The notes beneath the pieces were generated by a model. That model worked only from the letters and a program-made list of their open reading frames with translations. It searched no databases and was not told where the DNA came from. From Serinibacter salmoneus (GTDB taxonomy: Bacteria; Actinomycetota; Actinomycetes; Actinomycetales; Beutenbergiaceae), in NCBI RefSeq assembly GCF_002563925.1, contig NZ_PDJD01000001.1:2424973-2488972 (forward strand): DNA of 64,000 bases, written 5' to 3'. Of this stretch, positions 18,019-27,561 are shown piece after piece. The translations under genes and the position numbers were made by a program. Every line of letters begins with the position of its first letter. Position 1 is the first letter of the stretch.

Positions 18019-18504
18019 TCAGACGTGGCCCTCCGGTCCGTCCGGTCCCCGGCGCTCCTCCTCTCGCGGGGTGCGGCACCAGTGCAGCACGAGCAGGGCG
18101 ACGGCGAACAGGAGAACGGAGACGACCACCATCGCGACGGCGACCCAGGCATCGGCTCGGGCGGCGGGTGCACCGAGACTGCCCATCAGGGAGGCCAGCC
18201 ACGCGGCACCGTGCCCGATGAACACAGCCGAGACGTAGTAGGCGGTGACGGCCAGCGCCGCGACCCGGGCGGCGGCGATCGGCTCCATGGATCGACGCCC
18301 CCGGACGAAGCCGCGTACCCGGTTACCCAGCCACAGGAGTACGAGCGCGAACCCCAGCAGGAGCACGATGAGGATCCGCGGAGCCGGGATCGTGACGCCG
18401 CGTGTGTCCAGGAGCATCAGGACGAGCAGGGAGAGGGCGAAGGAACCGGAGCCGAGAGCGAGCGCAGGCAGCGCACGAGCCGGGGACTGCGGGCGGTCGG
18501 CCAT
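18019..18504 (-). CDS. DUF3180 membrane protein
   Basis: This 161-aa protein has four predicted membrane helices (about residues 15-35, 42-60, 78-98 and 118-143) and a hydrophilic, acidic C-terminus. It matches DUF3180 in length, topology and position: this family lies directly after folK in many actinobacterial folate operons. The function is unknown. That it persists here next to a degenerate FolB/FolK remnant suggests its job is not tied to folate synthesis. Confidence 0.85.
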   Translation of the reverse strand: MADRPQSPARALPALALGSGSFALSLLVLMLLDTRGVTIPAPRILIVLLLGFALVLLWLGNRVRGFVRGRRSMEPIAAARVAALAVTAYYVSAVFIGHGAAWLASLMGSLGAPAARADAWVAVAMVVVSVLLFAVALLVLHWCRTPREEERRGPDGPEGHV

Positions 18505-18510
18505 GCGGGA

Positions 18511-19965
18511 TCAGTCGTCGGGAGCCGATTCGGACGGCTCCGGGTCAGCGGGACGGGCCCAGTCGAGGGCGAGCCACTTCACCGCACCGCGGTCCGAAGC
18601 GACCTCCGCCAGGTCCACGACCAGCCCGCCCTCGGGCCCCGGCACCGTAGCGCCCGGGTCGAGTTGCGACCAGGGGACAAGGACAGCCGCACTCCTCACG
18701 GCATCAGGATGGGGCAGCGCGATCCCGTCGACCTCGTCGGCCGCGCCCTCCAGACTCAGGACCTCCACCCGGACACCGGCACGGTGCCCGGAGGCGACGA
18801 GGTCGGCGAGCGCGGCTCGGGTACCGAGGTACTCCACTCCGACCACCGCGGTGCGGCGCTCCTGCCCGTCCGGCACGGTACGGGCCAGCGGGGAGACCCC
18901 GGTGATCTCGAGACCGTCCCGCTCGCGCAACGACCTCAGTGCTGCGGCGAGGTCGCCCGCTCCGGCGGGGGCGTGCGCGTACATGGCGATCACACCGCGC
19001 AGTGTCTGCGGTTCGGGGATCGGTGGAACCGCCGGGACCGGCTCGGCATCGGCCGGCTCGGCATCGGCCGGCTCCTCATGACCCGGCTCAGCACCGGCCG
19101 GCTCCTCTTGACCCGACCCGTCGACAGTCGACTGGGCCGATTCGCTCAGGACGTCACCCGACGCGAGCGTGGCCGCAGGTGCGGGTGGTTCCTCGGCGCC
19201 ATCCGCCTCGACGTCCTCGCTCGGCGATTCGCCGAGCACCACCGGCGCGTCCTCGGACGGCGCGGGATCGACCGGCGCGTCCTCGGACGCCGCGGGATCG
19301 ACCGGCGGTGTGGGTTCGACCGGCGGGGGTGCCACCGGGGACCAGCTCGGGGTGGGGACTGCCGGCTCCGCAGCCGTGGCGGCGGCGATCCAGGGCACAG
19401 CGCTCGCAGCCACGTCCTCGGGGGCGGAGTCCCCCTCGTGGGCACCCAGGGAGGCGCCTGCCGGCTCGCCGTCAACCGGCGCCGGCGCCTCATCCACCTC
19501 CACGTCCACGTCCACGGGATCAGGATCCGAATCCGCTTCCGCGGGCGCCGGCTCAGGTGCGGGCGCCGGCACGGGCGCCGGCGCGGGGGCCGGGACCTGA
19601 CCGGCCGTCGCCGCGTCGGCAGCGGGTCCGGCCGCCACGCGGCTGCGCTCGATCACGCACTCGACGTCCTGCACGAAGACGCCCAACGGCATCTCGGGTC
19701 GGTGCAGCCGCACCTCCACACGCTCGACCCCGTCGTGCTCCAGCGTCACGCGCGCCACGGACTCAGCGCGCTCGCGCAGCCCCGGGCTGCTTGCCCGGAG
19801 TTGCTCGGCCGCCGCCTGGGCGAGCACGGGCAGGTCGAGATCCGCCCCGGTCGTCCACACGTTCAGGTCGGCGAGGAAGGGCTCGAACTCCGGTTCACCG
19901 GCGCCGTCGGCTGCGGGCACCGCTCCCCGGCCGGCCAGGCCCACGATGCGGTAGTGGTCGCTCAC
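18511..19965 (-). CDS. Degenerate FolB-FolK fusion (probable non-catalytic remnant)
   Basis: This 484-aa protein has three parts. Residues 1-110 align with dihydroneopterin aldolase: ERVEVRLHRPEMPL corresponds to the canonical VEVxVHKPxAPI, but the catalytic Lys is Arg89, the HGVxxxE segment is replaced by GAVPAADGAGEPEF, and the Tyr-containing segment is missing. Residues of about 111-320 are an Ala/Pro/Glu/Asp linker with short internal repeats (EPADAEPADAEP). Residues of about 321-484 align with HPPK/FolK: ALPHPDA and AVLVPWSQLDPGA are kept, but the GSNxGDR loop reads MYAHAPAGAGD and the RWGPRxLDxDL catalytic block is gone. folE and folP, normally between ftsH and folB, are absent. A scaffold or regulatory role is possible; catalysis looks unlikely. 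Confidence 0.8.
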   Translation of the reverse strand: MSDHYRIVGLAGRGAVPAADGAGEPEFEPFLADLNVWTTGADLDLPVLAQAAAEQLRASSPGLRERAESVARVTLEHDGVERVEVRLHRPEMPLGVFVQDVECVIERSRVAAGPAADAATAGQVPAPAPAPVPAPAPEPAPAEADSDPDPVDVDVEVDEAPAPVDGEPAGASLGAHEGDSAPEDVAASAVPWIAAATAAEPAVPTPSWSPVAPPPVEPTPPVDPAASEDAPVDPAPSEDAPVVLGESPSEDVEADGAEEPPAPAATLASGDVLSESAQSTVDGSGQEEPAGAEPGHEEPADAEPADAEPVPAVPPIPEPQTLRGVIAMYAHAPAGAGDLAAALRSLRERDGLEITGVSPLARTVPDGQERRTAVVGVEYLGTRAALADLVASGHRAGVRVEVLSLEGAADEVDGIALPHPDAVRSAAVLVPWSQLDPGATVPGPEGGLVVDLAEVASDRGAVKWLALDWARPADPEPSESAPDD

Positions 19966-20023
19966 GCCTGACACCCTAGCCAGCGCCGGGGTCGCCGCGA
20001 GCGAGGACGCACGGAGCGTCGCA

Positions 20024-22051
20024 CTAGTTCTCGCCCGGGCCCTCCCCCAGCACATCGCGCTGGTCCACGGGGTGTTCCTCGTTGGCGGCGGCGGCCTGGT
20101 CCTGCGGTAGCTGCGGGACATGGTTGGCGGCGACCTCCGCCGGTGTGCGCACCGGGGGCTTCGTGCTCACGGGACGCGACGGCGAGGAGTGCCACACCGG
20201 CCGTGGATCGCGCTTCGCGACCGGGGCGAAGATCTCGGCGAGGGCCGCCTCGTTCAGGGTGTCCTCCTCCAGCAGTCGCAGCGCGAGGGTGTCCAGCACA
20301 TCGCGGTAGGTGGTGAGGATCTCCCACGCCTCGTCGTGCGCGTTCTCGATGAGGCGGCGCACCTCCTCGTCCACGATGCCCGCGATCTCCTCGGAGTAGT
20401 CACGTTGGTGCCCGTAGTCCCGGCCGAGGAAGACCTCGGAGTCCGCCTGTCCCAGGCGCTGCGCGCCGACGCGTTCGCTCATGCCGTACTGGGTGATCAT
20501 CTTGCGGGCCGTGTCCGTGGCCTTCTCGATGTCGTTGGACGCCCCGGTGGTGGGGTCGTGGAAGACGATCTCCTCGGCCACGCGGCCACCCATCGCGTAG
20601 GCGAGCTGGTCCAACAGCTCGTTGCGGGTGGTGGAGTACTTGTCCTCGGCCGGCATCACCATCGTGTACCCGAGCGCGCGACCACGAGGAAGGATGGTCA
20701 CCTTCGTCACCGGGTCCGTGTAGCGCAGCGCGGCGGCCGCCAACGCGTGCCCGCCCTCGTGGTAGGCGGTGAGTTTGCGCTCGGCCTCGTTCATCACCCG
20801 CGTGCGCTTCTGCGGACCGGCGATGACGCGATCGATCGCCTCGTCGAGCGCGCGGTTGTCGATGAGCTGTGCGTGCGAGCGCGCGGTCAGCAGCGCCGCC
20901 TCGTTGAGCACGTTGGACAGATCGGCGCCGGAGAATCCCGGGGTCCGCTTGGCCACGGTCGCGAGGTCGACATCGGGGGTCATCGGCTTGCCCGCCGCGT
21001 GCACCTGCAGGATGGCGAGGCGGCCCTTGAGGTCCGGAGACTCCACCGTGATCTGGCGGTCGAACCGGCCGGGGCGCAGCAGCGCCGGATCGAGGATGTC
21101 GGGCCGGTTCGTGGCGGCGATGAGGATCACGCTGGCGTTTTTCTCGAACCCGTCCATCTCCACCAGGAGCTGGTTCAGGGTCTGCTCGCGCTCGTCGTGC
21201 CCACCGCCGAGCCCGGCGCCGCGCTGACGCCCGACCGCATCGATCTCGTCGATGAAGATGATCGCCGGGGCGTTCGTCTTCGCCTGCTCGAACAGGTCAC
21301 GCACACGAGAGGCACCCACGCCGACGAACATCTCCACGAAGTCCGACCCGGAGATGGAGTAGAACGGCACGCCCGCCTCGCCGGCGACCGCCTTCGCGAG
21401 GAGCGTCTTCCCGGTTCCAGGGGCCCCGTAGAGCAACACACCCTTCGGGATACGCGCACCCACCGCCTGGTAGCGGGAGGGGTCGGCGAGGAAGTCCTTG
21501 ATCTCCTGCATCTCCTCGACGGCCTCGTCGGCGCCGGCGACGTCCACGAAGGTGACGTCCGGGTGCTCCTTGTTGACCTGGCGCGCCTTCGACTTGCCGA
21601 AGTTCATCATCCGCGAGTTCCCACCCTGCATGCGGGACATCACGAACCAGAACACCCCGATCACCAGGGCGAGGAAGAGGAAACTCGTCAGCAGCGACGT
21701 CCACCACGGGGTCTGCGGCACCACCGAGTTGTAGCCCTCGGCCGGATCGGACTCCTCCACGAGGTTCGCGATCTGCTGGGCCTGCGCCTCGACGTAGTAG
21801 AACTCCACGAGTTCACCGCGGTCGTTCTCCTCGGCGTCCACATAGGGCTCGCTGAGGGTGAGCTGGACCCGCTGGTAGCCCTCGGTGATCTCCGCCTGCT
21901 CCACGGTCTCCCCGCGCAGGAGCGCCACGCCCTCGGAGGTGTCGATCGTGCTGACCCCGCCGCCGCGCAGCAGGCTGAAGCCGATCATGAGGACCAGGAT
22001 GGGGAGCAGGATCCACAGCAGGGGTCCACGCACAAACTTCTTGGCGTTCAT
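20024..22051 (-). CDS. ftsH: ATP-dependent zinc metalloprotease FtsH
   Basis: This 675-aa membrane-anchored AAA+ protease degrades damaged membrane proteins and short-lived regulators. Two transmembrane helices (about residues 11-27 and 117-138) flank an extracytoplasmic domain. The AAA core has Walker [14 protein letters not shown], Walker [12 protein letters not shown] and the second-region-of-homology [19 protein letters not shown]. The protease site is [12 protein letters not shown] (HExxH), and a distal acidic zinc ligand is expected in [24 protein letters not shown] is normal in actinobacteria. The C-terminus is long and disordered. Confidence 0.96.
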   Translation of the reverse strand: MNAKKFVRGPLLWILLPILVLMIGFSLLRGGGVSTIDTSEGVALLRGETVEQAEITEGYQRVQLTLSEPYVDAEENDRGELVEFYYVEAQAQQIANLVEESDPAEGYNSVVPQTPWWTSLLTSFLFLALVIGVFWFVMSRMQGGNSRMMNFGKSKARQVNKEHPDVTFVDVAGADEAVEEMQEIKDFLADPSRYQAVGARIPKGVLLYGAPGTGKTLLAKAVAGEAGVPFYSISGSDFVEMFVGVGASRVRDLFEQAKTNAPAIIFIDEIDAVGRQRGAGLGGGHDEREQTLNQLLVEMDGFEKNASVILIAATNRPDILDPALLRPGRFDRQITVESPDLKGRLAILQVHAAGKPMTPDVDLATVAKRTPGFSGADLSNVLNEAALLTARSHAQLIDNRALDEAIDRVIAGPQKRTRVMNEAERKLTAYHEGGHALAAAALRYTDPVTKVTILPRGRALGYTMVMPAEDKYSTTRNELLDQLAYAMGGRVAEEIVFHDPTTGASNDIEKATDTARKMITQYGMSERVGAQRLGQADSEVFLGRDYGHQRDYSEEIAGIVDEEVRRLIENAHDEAWEILTTYRDVLDTLALRLLEEDTLNEAALAEIFAPVAKRDPRPVWHSSPSRPVSTKPPVRTPAEVAANHVPQLPQDQAAAANEEHPVDQRDVLGEGPGEN

Positions 22052-22293
22052 TGACTCAAGGCCGCGTGGGCCGTCCTTCCGACTCGGAGACTCCCGGTGA
22101 CTCTATGCGAGAGCGCAGGCGTCCACCTGACGTGTTCGCTGATCGCGTCACCCTTCGGTCAACGCCACCCGGCGCCGAGTGGTTCCCGGGACCGCCCCCT
22201 GCGGCTCACCTGACATCGTTCCCCCCGTGCCGACCTGACGGCTGAGTCCGCGACACCCCTCGCGTCGCGTCCTGGTCGGCAGAGCTGCCGCCG

Positions 22294-22875
22294 TCAGCCC
22301 CCGTACACGTGCGGTGCGAGCACCGCGACGAACGGGAGTTGCCGGTAACGCTCGGCGTAGTCCAGCCCGTAGCCCACCACGAACTCGTTCGGGATGTCGA
22401 ACCCGAGGTAGCGCACGTCGATGTCGACCTTCACAGCATCGGGCTTGCGCAGCAGCGTGGCGATCTCGAGCGAGGCGGGCTGACGGCGCTCCAGGGTCTC
22501 CATGAGCCAGGACAGGGTGAGGCCGGAGTCGATGATGTCCTCGACCACGAGCACGTGGCGCCCGGAGATGTCGGCGTCGAGGTCCTTCAGGATCCGCACC
22601 ACACCGCTGGACTGCGTGCCCGCGCCGTAGGAGGAGACCGCCATCCAGTCCATGGAGACGTCCGAGCGCAGGTGGCGCATGAGGTCGCTCATCACCATCG
22701 CGGCGCCCTTGAGAACCCCGACGAGCAGGATCTCCTTGCCGGCGTAGTCCCGGTCGATCTGCGCGGCGAGGTCGGCGAGTTTGTCCCGGATCTCCTGCTC
22801 GCTCACCACCACCCGGACCAGATCGCCCCCGACCTCGGGGTAGTGCCACGTCGTCTGGTTCTCCTGGTCGCTCAC
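22294..22875 (-). CDS. hpt: Hypoxanthine phosphoribosyltransferase
   Basis: This 193-aa purine-salvage enzyme converts hypoxanthine or guanine plus PRPP to IMP or GMP. LVGVLKGAAMVMSDLMRHL and MDWMAVSSYGAGTQSSG are the family's first loop and flexible catalytic loop. VLVVEDIIDSGLTLSW is the PRPP-binding signature with paired acidic residues, and EFVVGYGLDYAERYRQLPF is the C-terminal base-binding block. GTG 22875 follows tilS by 3 bp. The tilS-hpt-ftsH order is standard in Gram-positives. Confidence 0.95.
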   Translation of the reverse strand: MSDQENQTTWHYPEVGGDLVRVVVSEQEIRDKLADLAAQIDRDYAGKEILLVGVLKGAAMVMSDLMRHLRSDVSMDWMAVSSYGAGTQSSGVVRILKDLDADISGRHVLVVEDIIDSGLTLSWLMETLERRQPASLEIATLLRKPDAVKVDIDVRYLGFDIPNEFVVGYGLDYAERYRQLPFVAVLAPHVYGG

Positions 22876-22878
22876 GGC

Positions 22879-23886
22879 TCAAGCCTGGCACACCGGGGGC
22901 AGGACGGCGAGGCTGGGTCCGTGCCGCCCCACCCGTAGACCGCCCGGCACGCTGATCGGCCCCTGACCGTGCCACGCAAACACCAGGGCCTCCACCGCCA
23001 GGACGTGGCTACGCGCGAGCGCACGGGGAGGGCTCCCCCGCTCCACCAGCCACTGGTGGAGCGCACGGGTGCGTAGGGGGCGGGCGGCCTCGGCGAGCAC
23101 CGCGACCTGGAGGCCCTCACCCTCGCGCGCGCTCTCGAGGGTTGCTCCGGCGAGCAGCTCCAGCAGGTCGTTGTCCTCCCGCAGCGCATCGGCGGTGCGC
23201 GCGAGCGACGGCGTGGGGTCGGCCCCGAGCGCACGGCGCAGCGCGGGCATCACCTCCTCGCGGATGGCCGCGCGGGGAAGTGCCTCGCCGTCGGCCCGGC
23301 GCAGGGGCCCATCGGTCGCATTGCCAGGATCGTCCCACCAGGTCAGCCCGAGCGCGCGGCAGGCGTCCCGCAACTGTGCCCGCCGCAGTCCCAGCAGGGG
23401 TCGGCGGTAGTGGCCCCGCACCGATGGGATCGCGGCGAGCGAACGGGCCCCGCTGCCGCGCGCGAGCCGCATCAGCACGGTCTCGGCCTGGTCGTCCATG
23501 GTGTGACCGAGCAGCACGACGGCGGCTCCCACCTCCTCGGCCACGGCATCCAGCGCCCGGTACCTGGCCTCGCGCGCCCCGGACTCCACCCCACCGGTGG
23601 CGTTCGGGCTGACCCGACGAACCAGTGGGCTCACGCCGATGGCGGCGGACAGGGCCGCCGCCCGCTCGGCGATCTGCGCGGAGTCGGGGAGGAGTCCATG
23701 GTCGATCGTTGCGCTGCGGACCGTCAGGCCGAGTCGGGGTGCCTCGTGCGCGGCGGCGGCAAGGAGCCCGAGGGAGTCCGCTCCGCCCGAGAAGCCCACG
23801 ATCACCACCGCGTCCGGCGCCAGGTCACCGAGCGTCCGGCGCACCGCGAGCCGGGTGCGCGCGACCGCTGGGTGGGGAGCGTTCAT
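22879..23886 (-). CDS. tilS: tRNA(Ile)-lysidine synthase
   Basis: This 335-aa N-type PP-loop ATPase would attach lysine to C34 of tRNA-Ile(CAU), switching codon recognition from AUG to AUA. The P-loop is VGFSGGADSLGLLAAA. TIDHGLLPDS, GGVESGAREARYRALD, LGHTMDDQAETVLMRLARGSG and IRPLLGLRR-like YRRPLLGLRRAQLR follow. The C-terminal tRNA-binding region is short, as is usual for actinobacterial TilS. ATG 23886 overlaps the upstream stop in an ATGA. Confidence 0.92.
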   Translation of the reverse strand: MNAPHPAVARTRLAVRRTLGDLAPDAVVIVGFSGGADSLGLLAAAAHEAPRLGLTVRSATIDHGLLPDSAQIAERAAALSAAIGVSPLVRRVSPNATGGVESGAREARYRALDAVAEEVGAAVVLLGHTMDDQAETVLMRLARGSGARSLAAIPSVRGHYRRPLLGLRRAQLRDACRALGLTWWDDPGNATDGPLRRADGEALPRAAIREEVMPALRRALGADPTPSLARTADALREDNDLLELLAGATLESAREGEGLQVAVLAEAARPLRTRALHQWLVERGSPPRALARSHVLAVEALVFAWHGQGPISVPGGLRVGRHGPSLAVLPPVCQA

Positions 23887-24965
23887 CCGTGGACCCGCTC
23901 CACCCACCGATCGGGTGCGAGGATCTCCGCCGGCGACGGGAGCTGCTCGGGGGCCTCCCACACGGCGTTCAGCCCCTCGTGACCGACCCGTTCGACCACG
24001 GCTCGGGTGAAGGCGGCACCGTCGCGGTACTGCCGCACCTTCTCCTCCACCCCGAGCAGGCGACCGATCAGGGCGCTCAACCCGCGCTGTCGGCCCCGTC
24101 GCTTCTCGAAGGCGCGGCGGATCACCCGCACGCTCGGCACGGCCCCGGTGCCGACCTCGTCCATCACCACGTCCGCGTGGCCCTCCAGGAGCGACATCAC
24201 GGCGATCGCGCGGTCCACGTCCTCCTGCTGCGCATCGTCGAGCATCGAGGCCAGGAGTCGGGGGGTTGCGCCCGTCGCCGCTCGTGGCGACGGCACCGGG
24301 CGGCCGGGGCGGCCCGGGCGACGCGACGTCGGCACCGCACCACCCTGTTCGTCCGAGCCGGCCACGGCTGCGGCGATCAGCGAGCGGAGGTGGTCGGCCA
24401 GCCAGGGCGCCGCGGCGAACTGCACGGCGTGCGTCTGCTCGTGCAGGCAGACCCACAGCGCGAACTCATGCGGGTCGACATCCAGGCGGCGGTGCATCGC
24501 CAGGATGGTGGGGGCCACCAGGAGGAGGCGCCCCGAGGCGGCTCCCGCGGGCCCGGGGGTATAGGGGTCGAACTGCCCGAGCACCCGGGGTCCGAGCAGC
24601 GCCAGGGCACCACCGAGTTGGTCCCCCGCCACGGCAGCAGACAGCCGCCCCCGCAGGCCCGGACCCCCGGTCAGGTGATCCCCGAGCAAGGCGGCGAAGG
24701 ACTGGGTCGCAGCACGCGCCCAGCCCGCGCGGTCCACGATCCGCACCGGCAGGGCGCCGGCTCGCTCCCCGGCATCCTGCAGTCCGGTGACGCACGCGAC
24801 GTGACCCGGGGCCTGCCGGGAACCCTCCCGCAGCGACTCCACCACGGTGGCGGCCCCGACCAGGTCGGTCGGGGGCCCCGCCGGCAGGAGCACTGCCGCG
24901 CGCCGAGCAGCACGATCCCAGTCGATGGCGGAGCCCCGCATGTCGCCGTGATCCACGCCGCTCAC
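23883..24965 (-). CDS. DUF2342 zinc-dependent metalloprotease-like protein
   Basis: This 360-aa protein belongs to the actinobacterial family often labelled DUF2342 or 'coenzyme F420 biosynthesis associated'. Residues near 180 carry the zincin motif LHEQTHAVQF (HExxH), and MSLLEGHADVVMDEV provides a downstream Glu/His/Asp cluster that can complete the metal site. IDWDRAARRAA starts the domain. It sits between dacB and tilS, its usual place. No F420 genes are nearby and the name should not be read as function. GTG 24965 overlaps the dacB stop in a GTGA; ATG 24941 is an alternative. Confidence 0.85.
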   Translation of the reverse strand: MSGVDHGDMRGSAIDWDRAARRAAVLLPAGPPTDLVGAATVVESLREGSRQAPGHVACVTGLQDAGERAGALPVRIVDRAGWARAATQSFAALLGDHLTGGPGLRGRLSAAVAGDQLGGALALLGPRVLGQFDPYTPGPAGAASGRLLLVAPTILAMHRRLDVDPHEFALWVCLHEQTHAVQFAAAPWLADHLRSLIAAAVAGSDEQGGAVPTSRRPGRPGRPVPSPRAATGATPRLLASMLDDAQQEDVDRAIAVMSLLEGHADVVMDEVGTGAVPSVRVIRRAFEKRRGRQRGLSALIGRLLGVEEKVRQYRDGAAFTRAVVERVGHEGLNAVWEAPEQLPSPAEILAPDRWVERVHG

Positions 24966-26359
24966 ACGTCCGATTCCGGTTGGCAGCCACACGCGGAGAG
25001 TTGCGTGAGGTAGGCGTCGATCCGCTCCCGCGCCGCCCAGATGCCGCCGTACTCCACGTCGTCGGCCATCACGGCGAATGCGAGCGGGCGCCCGTCCGCC
25101 GTGGTCACGTACCCCGCGAGGCTCACCACGTCCTCGAGAGTGCCGGTCTTCCCCCGCACGGCGCCCGGTGGGATGTCGCGCTCGGCGAGGGTACCGACGA
25201 GTCCGGACACCGGGAGCACCCGCGCGAGCTCGGTGAGCGCGGGGTCCTCGTTCGCCGCAACCAGCACGTCGATGAGCAGTTCGGGCGCGATCGCATTCGC
25301 GCTGTTGAGTCCCGAGGTGTCGGAGAGCACGGTGCCCGAGACGTCCACTCCCGCCGCGGCCGTCCCGGCCAGGACGGCCGTGGTGGCACCCTCGAAGTCG
25401 GCCGCCTCACCCCGCGCGATCGCGACCAGCCGGCCGAACACCTCCGCCAGGGTGTTGTCCGACTGCGTCATCATCACGGCGAGGAGTTCCCTCAACGTCG
25501 CCGAGGAGACCTGCGCGATCGTGGTGGCGTCCTGCGGCGCCTCGTCGCGCTCGAGTCCGTCCTCGACCGTGACGCCTGCCTCACGCAGGGCGTCGCGGAA
25601 GATCACCGCGGCGTCGACGGCGGGCCGCAGGGAGGTCGCGACCTGGCCCTCGACCTCTCCGAGGTCGACGGCGACCGCCTCGATCGGCGCGACGAAACCG
25701 TCACCGACCCCCCAGTACCCCCACCCCGGTGACTCGCTCGCACCGGTGAACAGGGAGTCGTCCAGGCGCAGGGTCACCGAGTCGACCCCGCGCTGCTGGA
25801 GTTCCGCGGCCGTCTCCCGCGCCAGATCGGCCAGCCCCGCCCGACCGAGCACCGCCGTCGGGTCGCCCTCATCGGCCGCGAGGGTCATATCGCCACCACC
25901 CACGAGGTAGAGGTCATCACCCGACAGGAGCGCGGAGGTGGTGAGTCGGTCATCGAGATCGAGGCTGGTGACGGCGGCGAGCCCGGTCAGGATCTTGGTC
26001 GCCGAGGCAGGAGTGCGGCGCTGCGTGGCGTCGATCGCGACCAGTTCCTCCCCGGTGGCGAGGTCGACCACGACGACGCCCACACCCGCGCCCGTGGCCT
26101 CGTCCTGCACCATCTCCCGCGCGGCGGCAGCGATGATCTCGGCGTCAGGCACGGGAGCGGATGCCGACAGCGGCGGGAGCACCTCGGGCACCGGTCCGCG
26201 TCCAGGCACGATCGGGGTGGGGAAGGGCTCCGCCTCGGGCCAGGGTTCGGCGGTCGTGAGCGGGCCGGGAACGAGGTCGGCGGCGTCCGCGGCCCCGTAT
26301 CCGACCCCGAGCACGACGACGGCGCCCACCGCCAGCAGCACGCCGGTTCGCCGTTTCAT
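24962..26359 (-). CDS. dacB: D-alanyl-D-alanine carboxypeptidase/endopeptidase (PBP4, DacB type)
   Basis: This 465-aa exported penicillin-binding protein trims peptidoglycan stem peptides. An N-terminal hydrophobic segment (residues 6-27, GVLLAVGAVVVLGVGYG) is a signal/anchor. The class C active-site triad is complete: PASATKILTGL (SxxK, nucleophile serine), QSDNTLAEV (SxN) and RGKTGTLEDV (KTG). Length and motif spacing fit peptidase family S13. ATG 26359 starts at the charged MKRR that opens the signal. Confidence 0.93.
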   Translation of the reverse strand: MKRRTGVLLAVGAVVVLGVGYGAADAADLVPGPLTTAEPWPEAEPFPTPIVPGRGPVPEVLPPLSASAPVPDAEIIAAAAREMVQDEATGAGVGVVVVDLATGEELVAIDATQRRTPASATKILTGLAAVTSLDLDDRLTTSALLSGDDLYLVGGGDMTLAADEGDPTAVLGRAGLADLARETAAELQQRGVDSVTLRLDDSLFTGASESPGWGYWGVGDGFVAPIEAVAVDLGEVEGQVATSLRPAVDAAVIFRDALREAGVTVEDGLERDEAPQDATTIAQVSSATLRELLAVMMTQSDNTLAEVFGRLVAIARGEAADFEGATTAVLAGTAAAGVDVSGTVLSDTSGLNSANAIAPELLIDVLVAANEDPALTELARVLPVSGLVGTLAERDIPPGAVRGKTGTLEDVVSLAGYVTTADGRPLAFAVMADDVEYGGIWAARERIDAYLTQLSACGCQPESDV

Positions 26360-26501
26360 GCCTGCCACTCCATCCGGTTCCACCTGTCCCGACGACTCGA
26401 CGCGGGCTCGAGTGTCCGAGCGCGCGCGGAGTGCGCCACACTGGTGGTCACCATAGTCGCGCGATCGCCGACCTCACGAAGGCGGCGGAGATGAGGACAC
26501 C

Positions 26502-26999
26502 GTGAAGTTCGACGTCACGATCGAGATCCCCAAGGGGCACCGCAACAAGTACGAGGTCGACCACGTCACGGGTCGCATCCGCCTGGACCGCATGCTGTTC
26601 ACCTCGACCCGCTACCCCGACGACTACGGCTACATCGACGGCACCCTGGGTGAGGACGGCGACCCGTTGGATGCCCTGGTCCTCCTGGAGGAGCCCACCT
26701 TCCCCGGCTGCCTCATCGAGTGCCGGGCGCTGGGCATGTTCCGGATGCGCGACGAGGCAGGCGGCGACGACAAGGTGTTGTGCGTGCCCGTCGGGGACCA
26801 GCGCGCGTCATGGCGCGACGACATCGACGACGTCTCGGAGTTCCACCGCCTCGAGATCCAGCACTTCTTCGAGGTCTACAAGGACCTCGAGCCCGGCAAG
26901 TCGGTCGAGGGTGCCCACTGGGTGGGCCGCGAGGAGGCCGAGGAGGAGATCCGTCGCTCCTTCCAGCGCGCCAAGGACACCGGGTACGAGCACCCCTGA
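26502..26999 (+). CDS. ppa: Inorganic pyrophosphatase
   Basis: This 165-aa family I soluble pyrophosphatase hydrolyses PPi to drive biosynthesis. [13 protein letters not shown] opens the domain. Metal-binding aspartates lie in [20 protein letters not shown] (the signature DGDPLD) and in [11 protein letters not shown], with [13 protein letters not shown] towards the end. It is divergent from dacB. GTG 26502 has GATGAGGA upstream. Confidence 0.96.
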   Translation: MKFDVTIEIPKGHRNKYEVDHVTGRIRLDRMLFTSTRYPDDYGYIDGTLGEDGDPLDALVLLEEPTFPGCLIECRALGMFRMRDEAGGDDKVLCVPVGDQRASWRDDIDDVSEFHRLEIQHFFEVYKDLEPGKSVEGAHWVGREEAEEEIRRSFQRAKDTGYEHP

Positions 27000-27035
27000 T
27001 CCCGCAACCGGGCGCGCCGGTACACGCGAGAGACA

Positions 27036-27076
27036 CGCCGAAGGCGCAGGACCCGCCCGGTCCTGCGCCTTCGGCG
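27036..27076. terminator. Bidirectional terminator between ppa and the DUF6918-like gene
   Basis: A perfect 18-bp stem (27036-27053 with 27059-27076) around CGCCC separates two convergent genes. Confidence 0.85.
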
Positions 27077-27090
27077 TTGTCGGTCTGCGC

Positions 27091-27525
27091 TCAGCCCGCG
27101 TGCTTCTGGACGAGCGCTCCGATACGAGGCAGCGCGCCCATCACGACGCTCACGACCTGCGGCTTGAACTTCTCGAACATGGCCTTCTCACGCCCCCCGG
27201 AGACCTCCTGCTCCGCCGTGACGAGGAATGCCTCCTTCACCTCGGCCTCGTTCGCCTGGAGATAGGAGCCGAAGTCCTGGCCGTCGGTGGCCGTGAAGCG
27301 GCTCCAGAACGGGTCGAGGGTGTCCGCGAGGGTCCCGAGATAGGCGTTCGATCCACGCCGCACGATGTCGGGCTTGCCTGCCTTGGCCGCCTTGAACGCG
27401 GTCTTGACCGCCACGCCGGACAGGCCCTTCATGCTGGCGATCTCGTCCTCGATGAGGGTGGCGAGTTCGGTCACCACGGCGGGCTTGGTCTCGGGCGCGG
27501 TCAGCGTCTGGCGAAGTGTCGTCAT
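27091..27525 (-). CDS. DUF6918-like small protein
   Basis: This 144-aa soluble, largely helical protein starts MTTLRQTLTAPETKPAVVTE and continues KGLSGVAVKTAFKAAKAGKPDIV and TLDPFWSRFTATDG. It resembles actinobacterial proteins grouped as DUF6918, which have no known function. The basic middle and amphipathic helices suggest a compact helical bundle. No signal peptide or catalytic motif is visible. It is convergent with ppa. Confidence 0.65.
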   Translation of the reverse strand: MTTLRQTLTAPETKPAVVTELATLIEDEIASMKGLSGVAVKTAFKAAKAGKPDIVRRGSNAYLGTLADTLDPFWSRFTATDGQDFGSYLQANEAEVKEAFLVTAEQEVSGGREKAMFEKFKPQVVSVVMGALPRIGALVQKHAG

Positions 27526-27561
27526 GCCGGCGATGCTACCGGTGCACCCCGACACCGGCCC

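Noticed and set aside
20024-22051. Altered FtsH zinc motif (HEGGH instead of HEAGH)
   Set aside because: Only HExxH is required, and HEGGH is normal in actinobacterial FtsH.
23883-24965. F420 biosynthesis gene
   Set aside because: The family label is positional; the sequence shows a zincin-like motif and no F420 genes are nearby.
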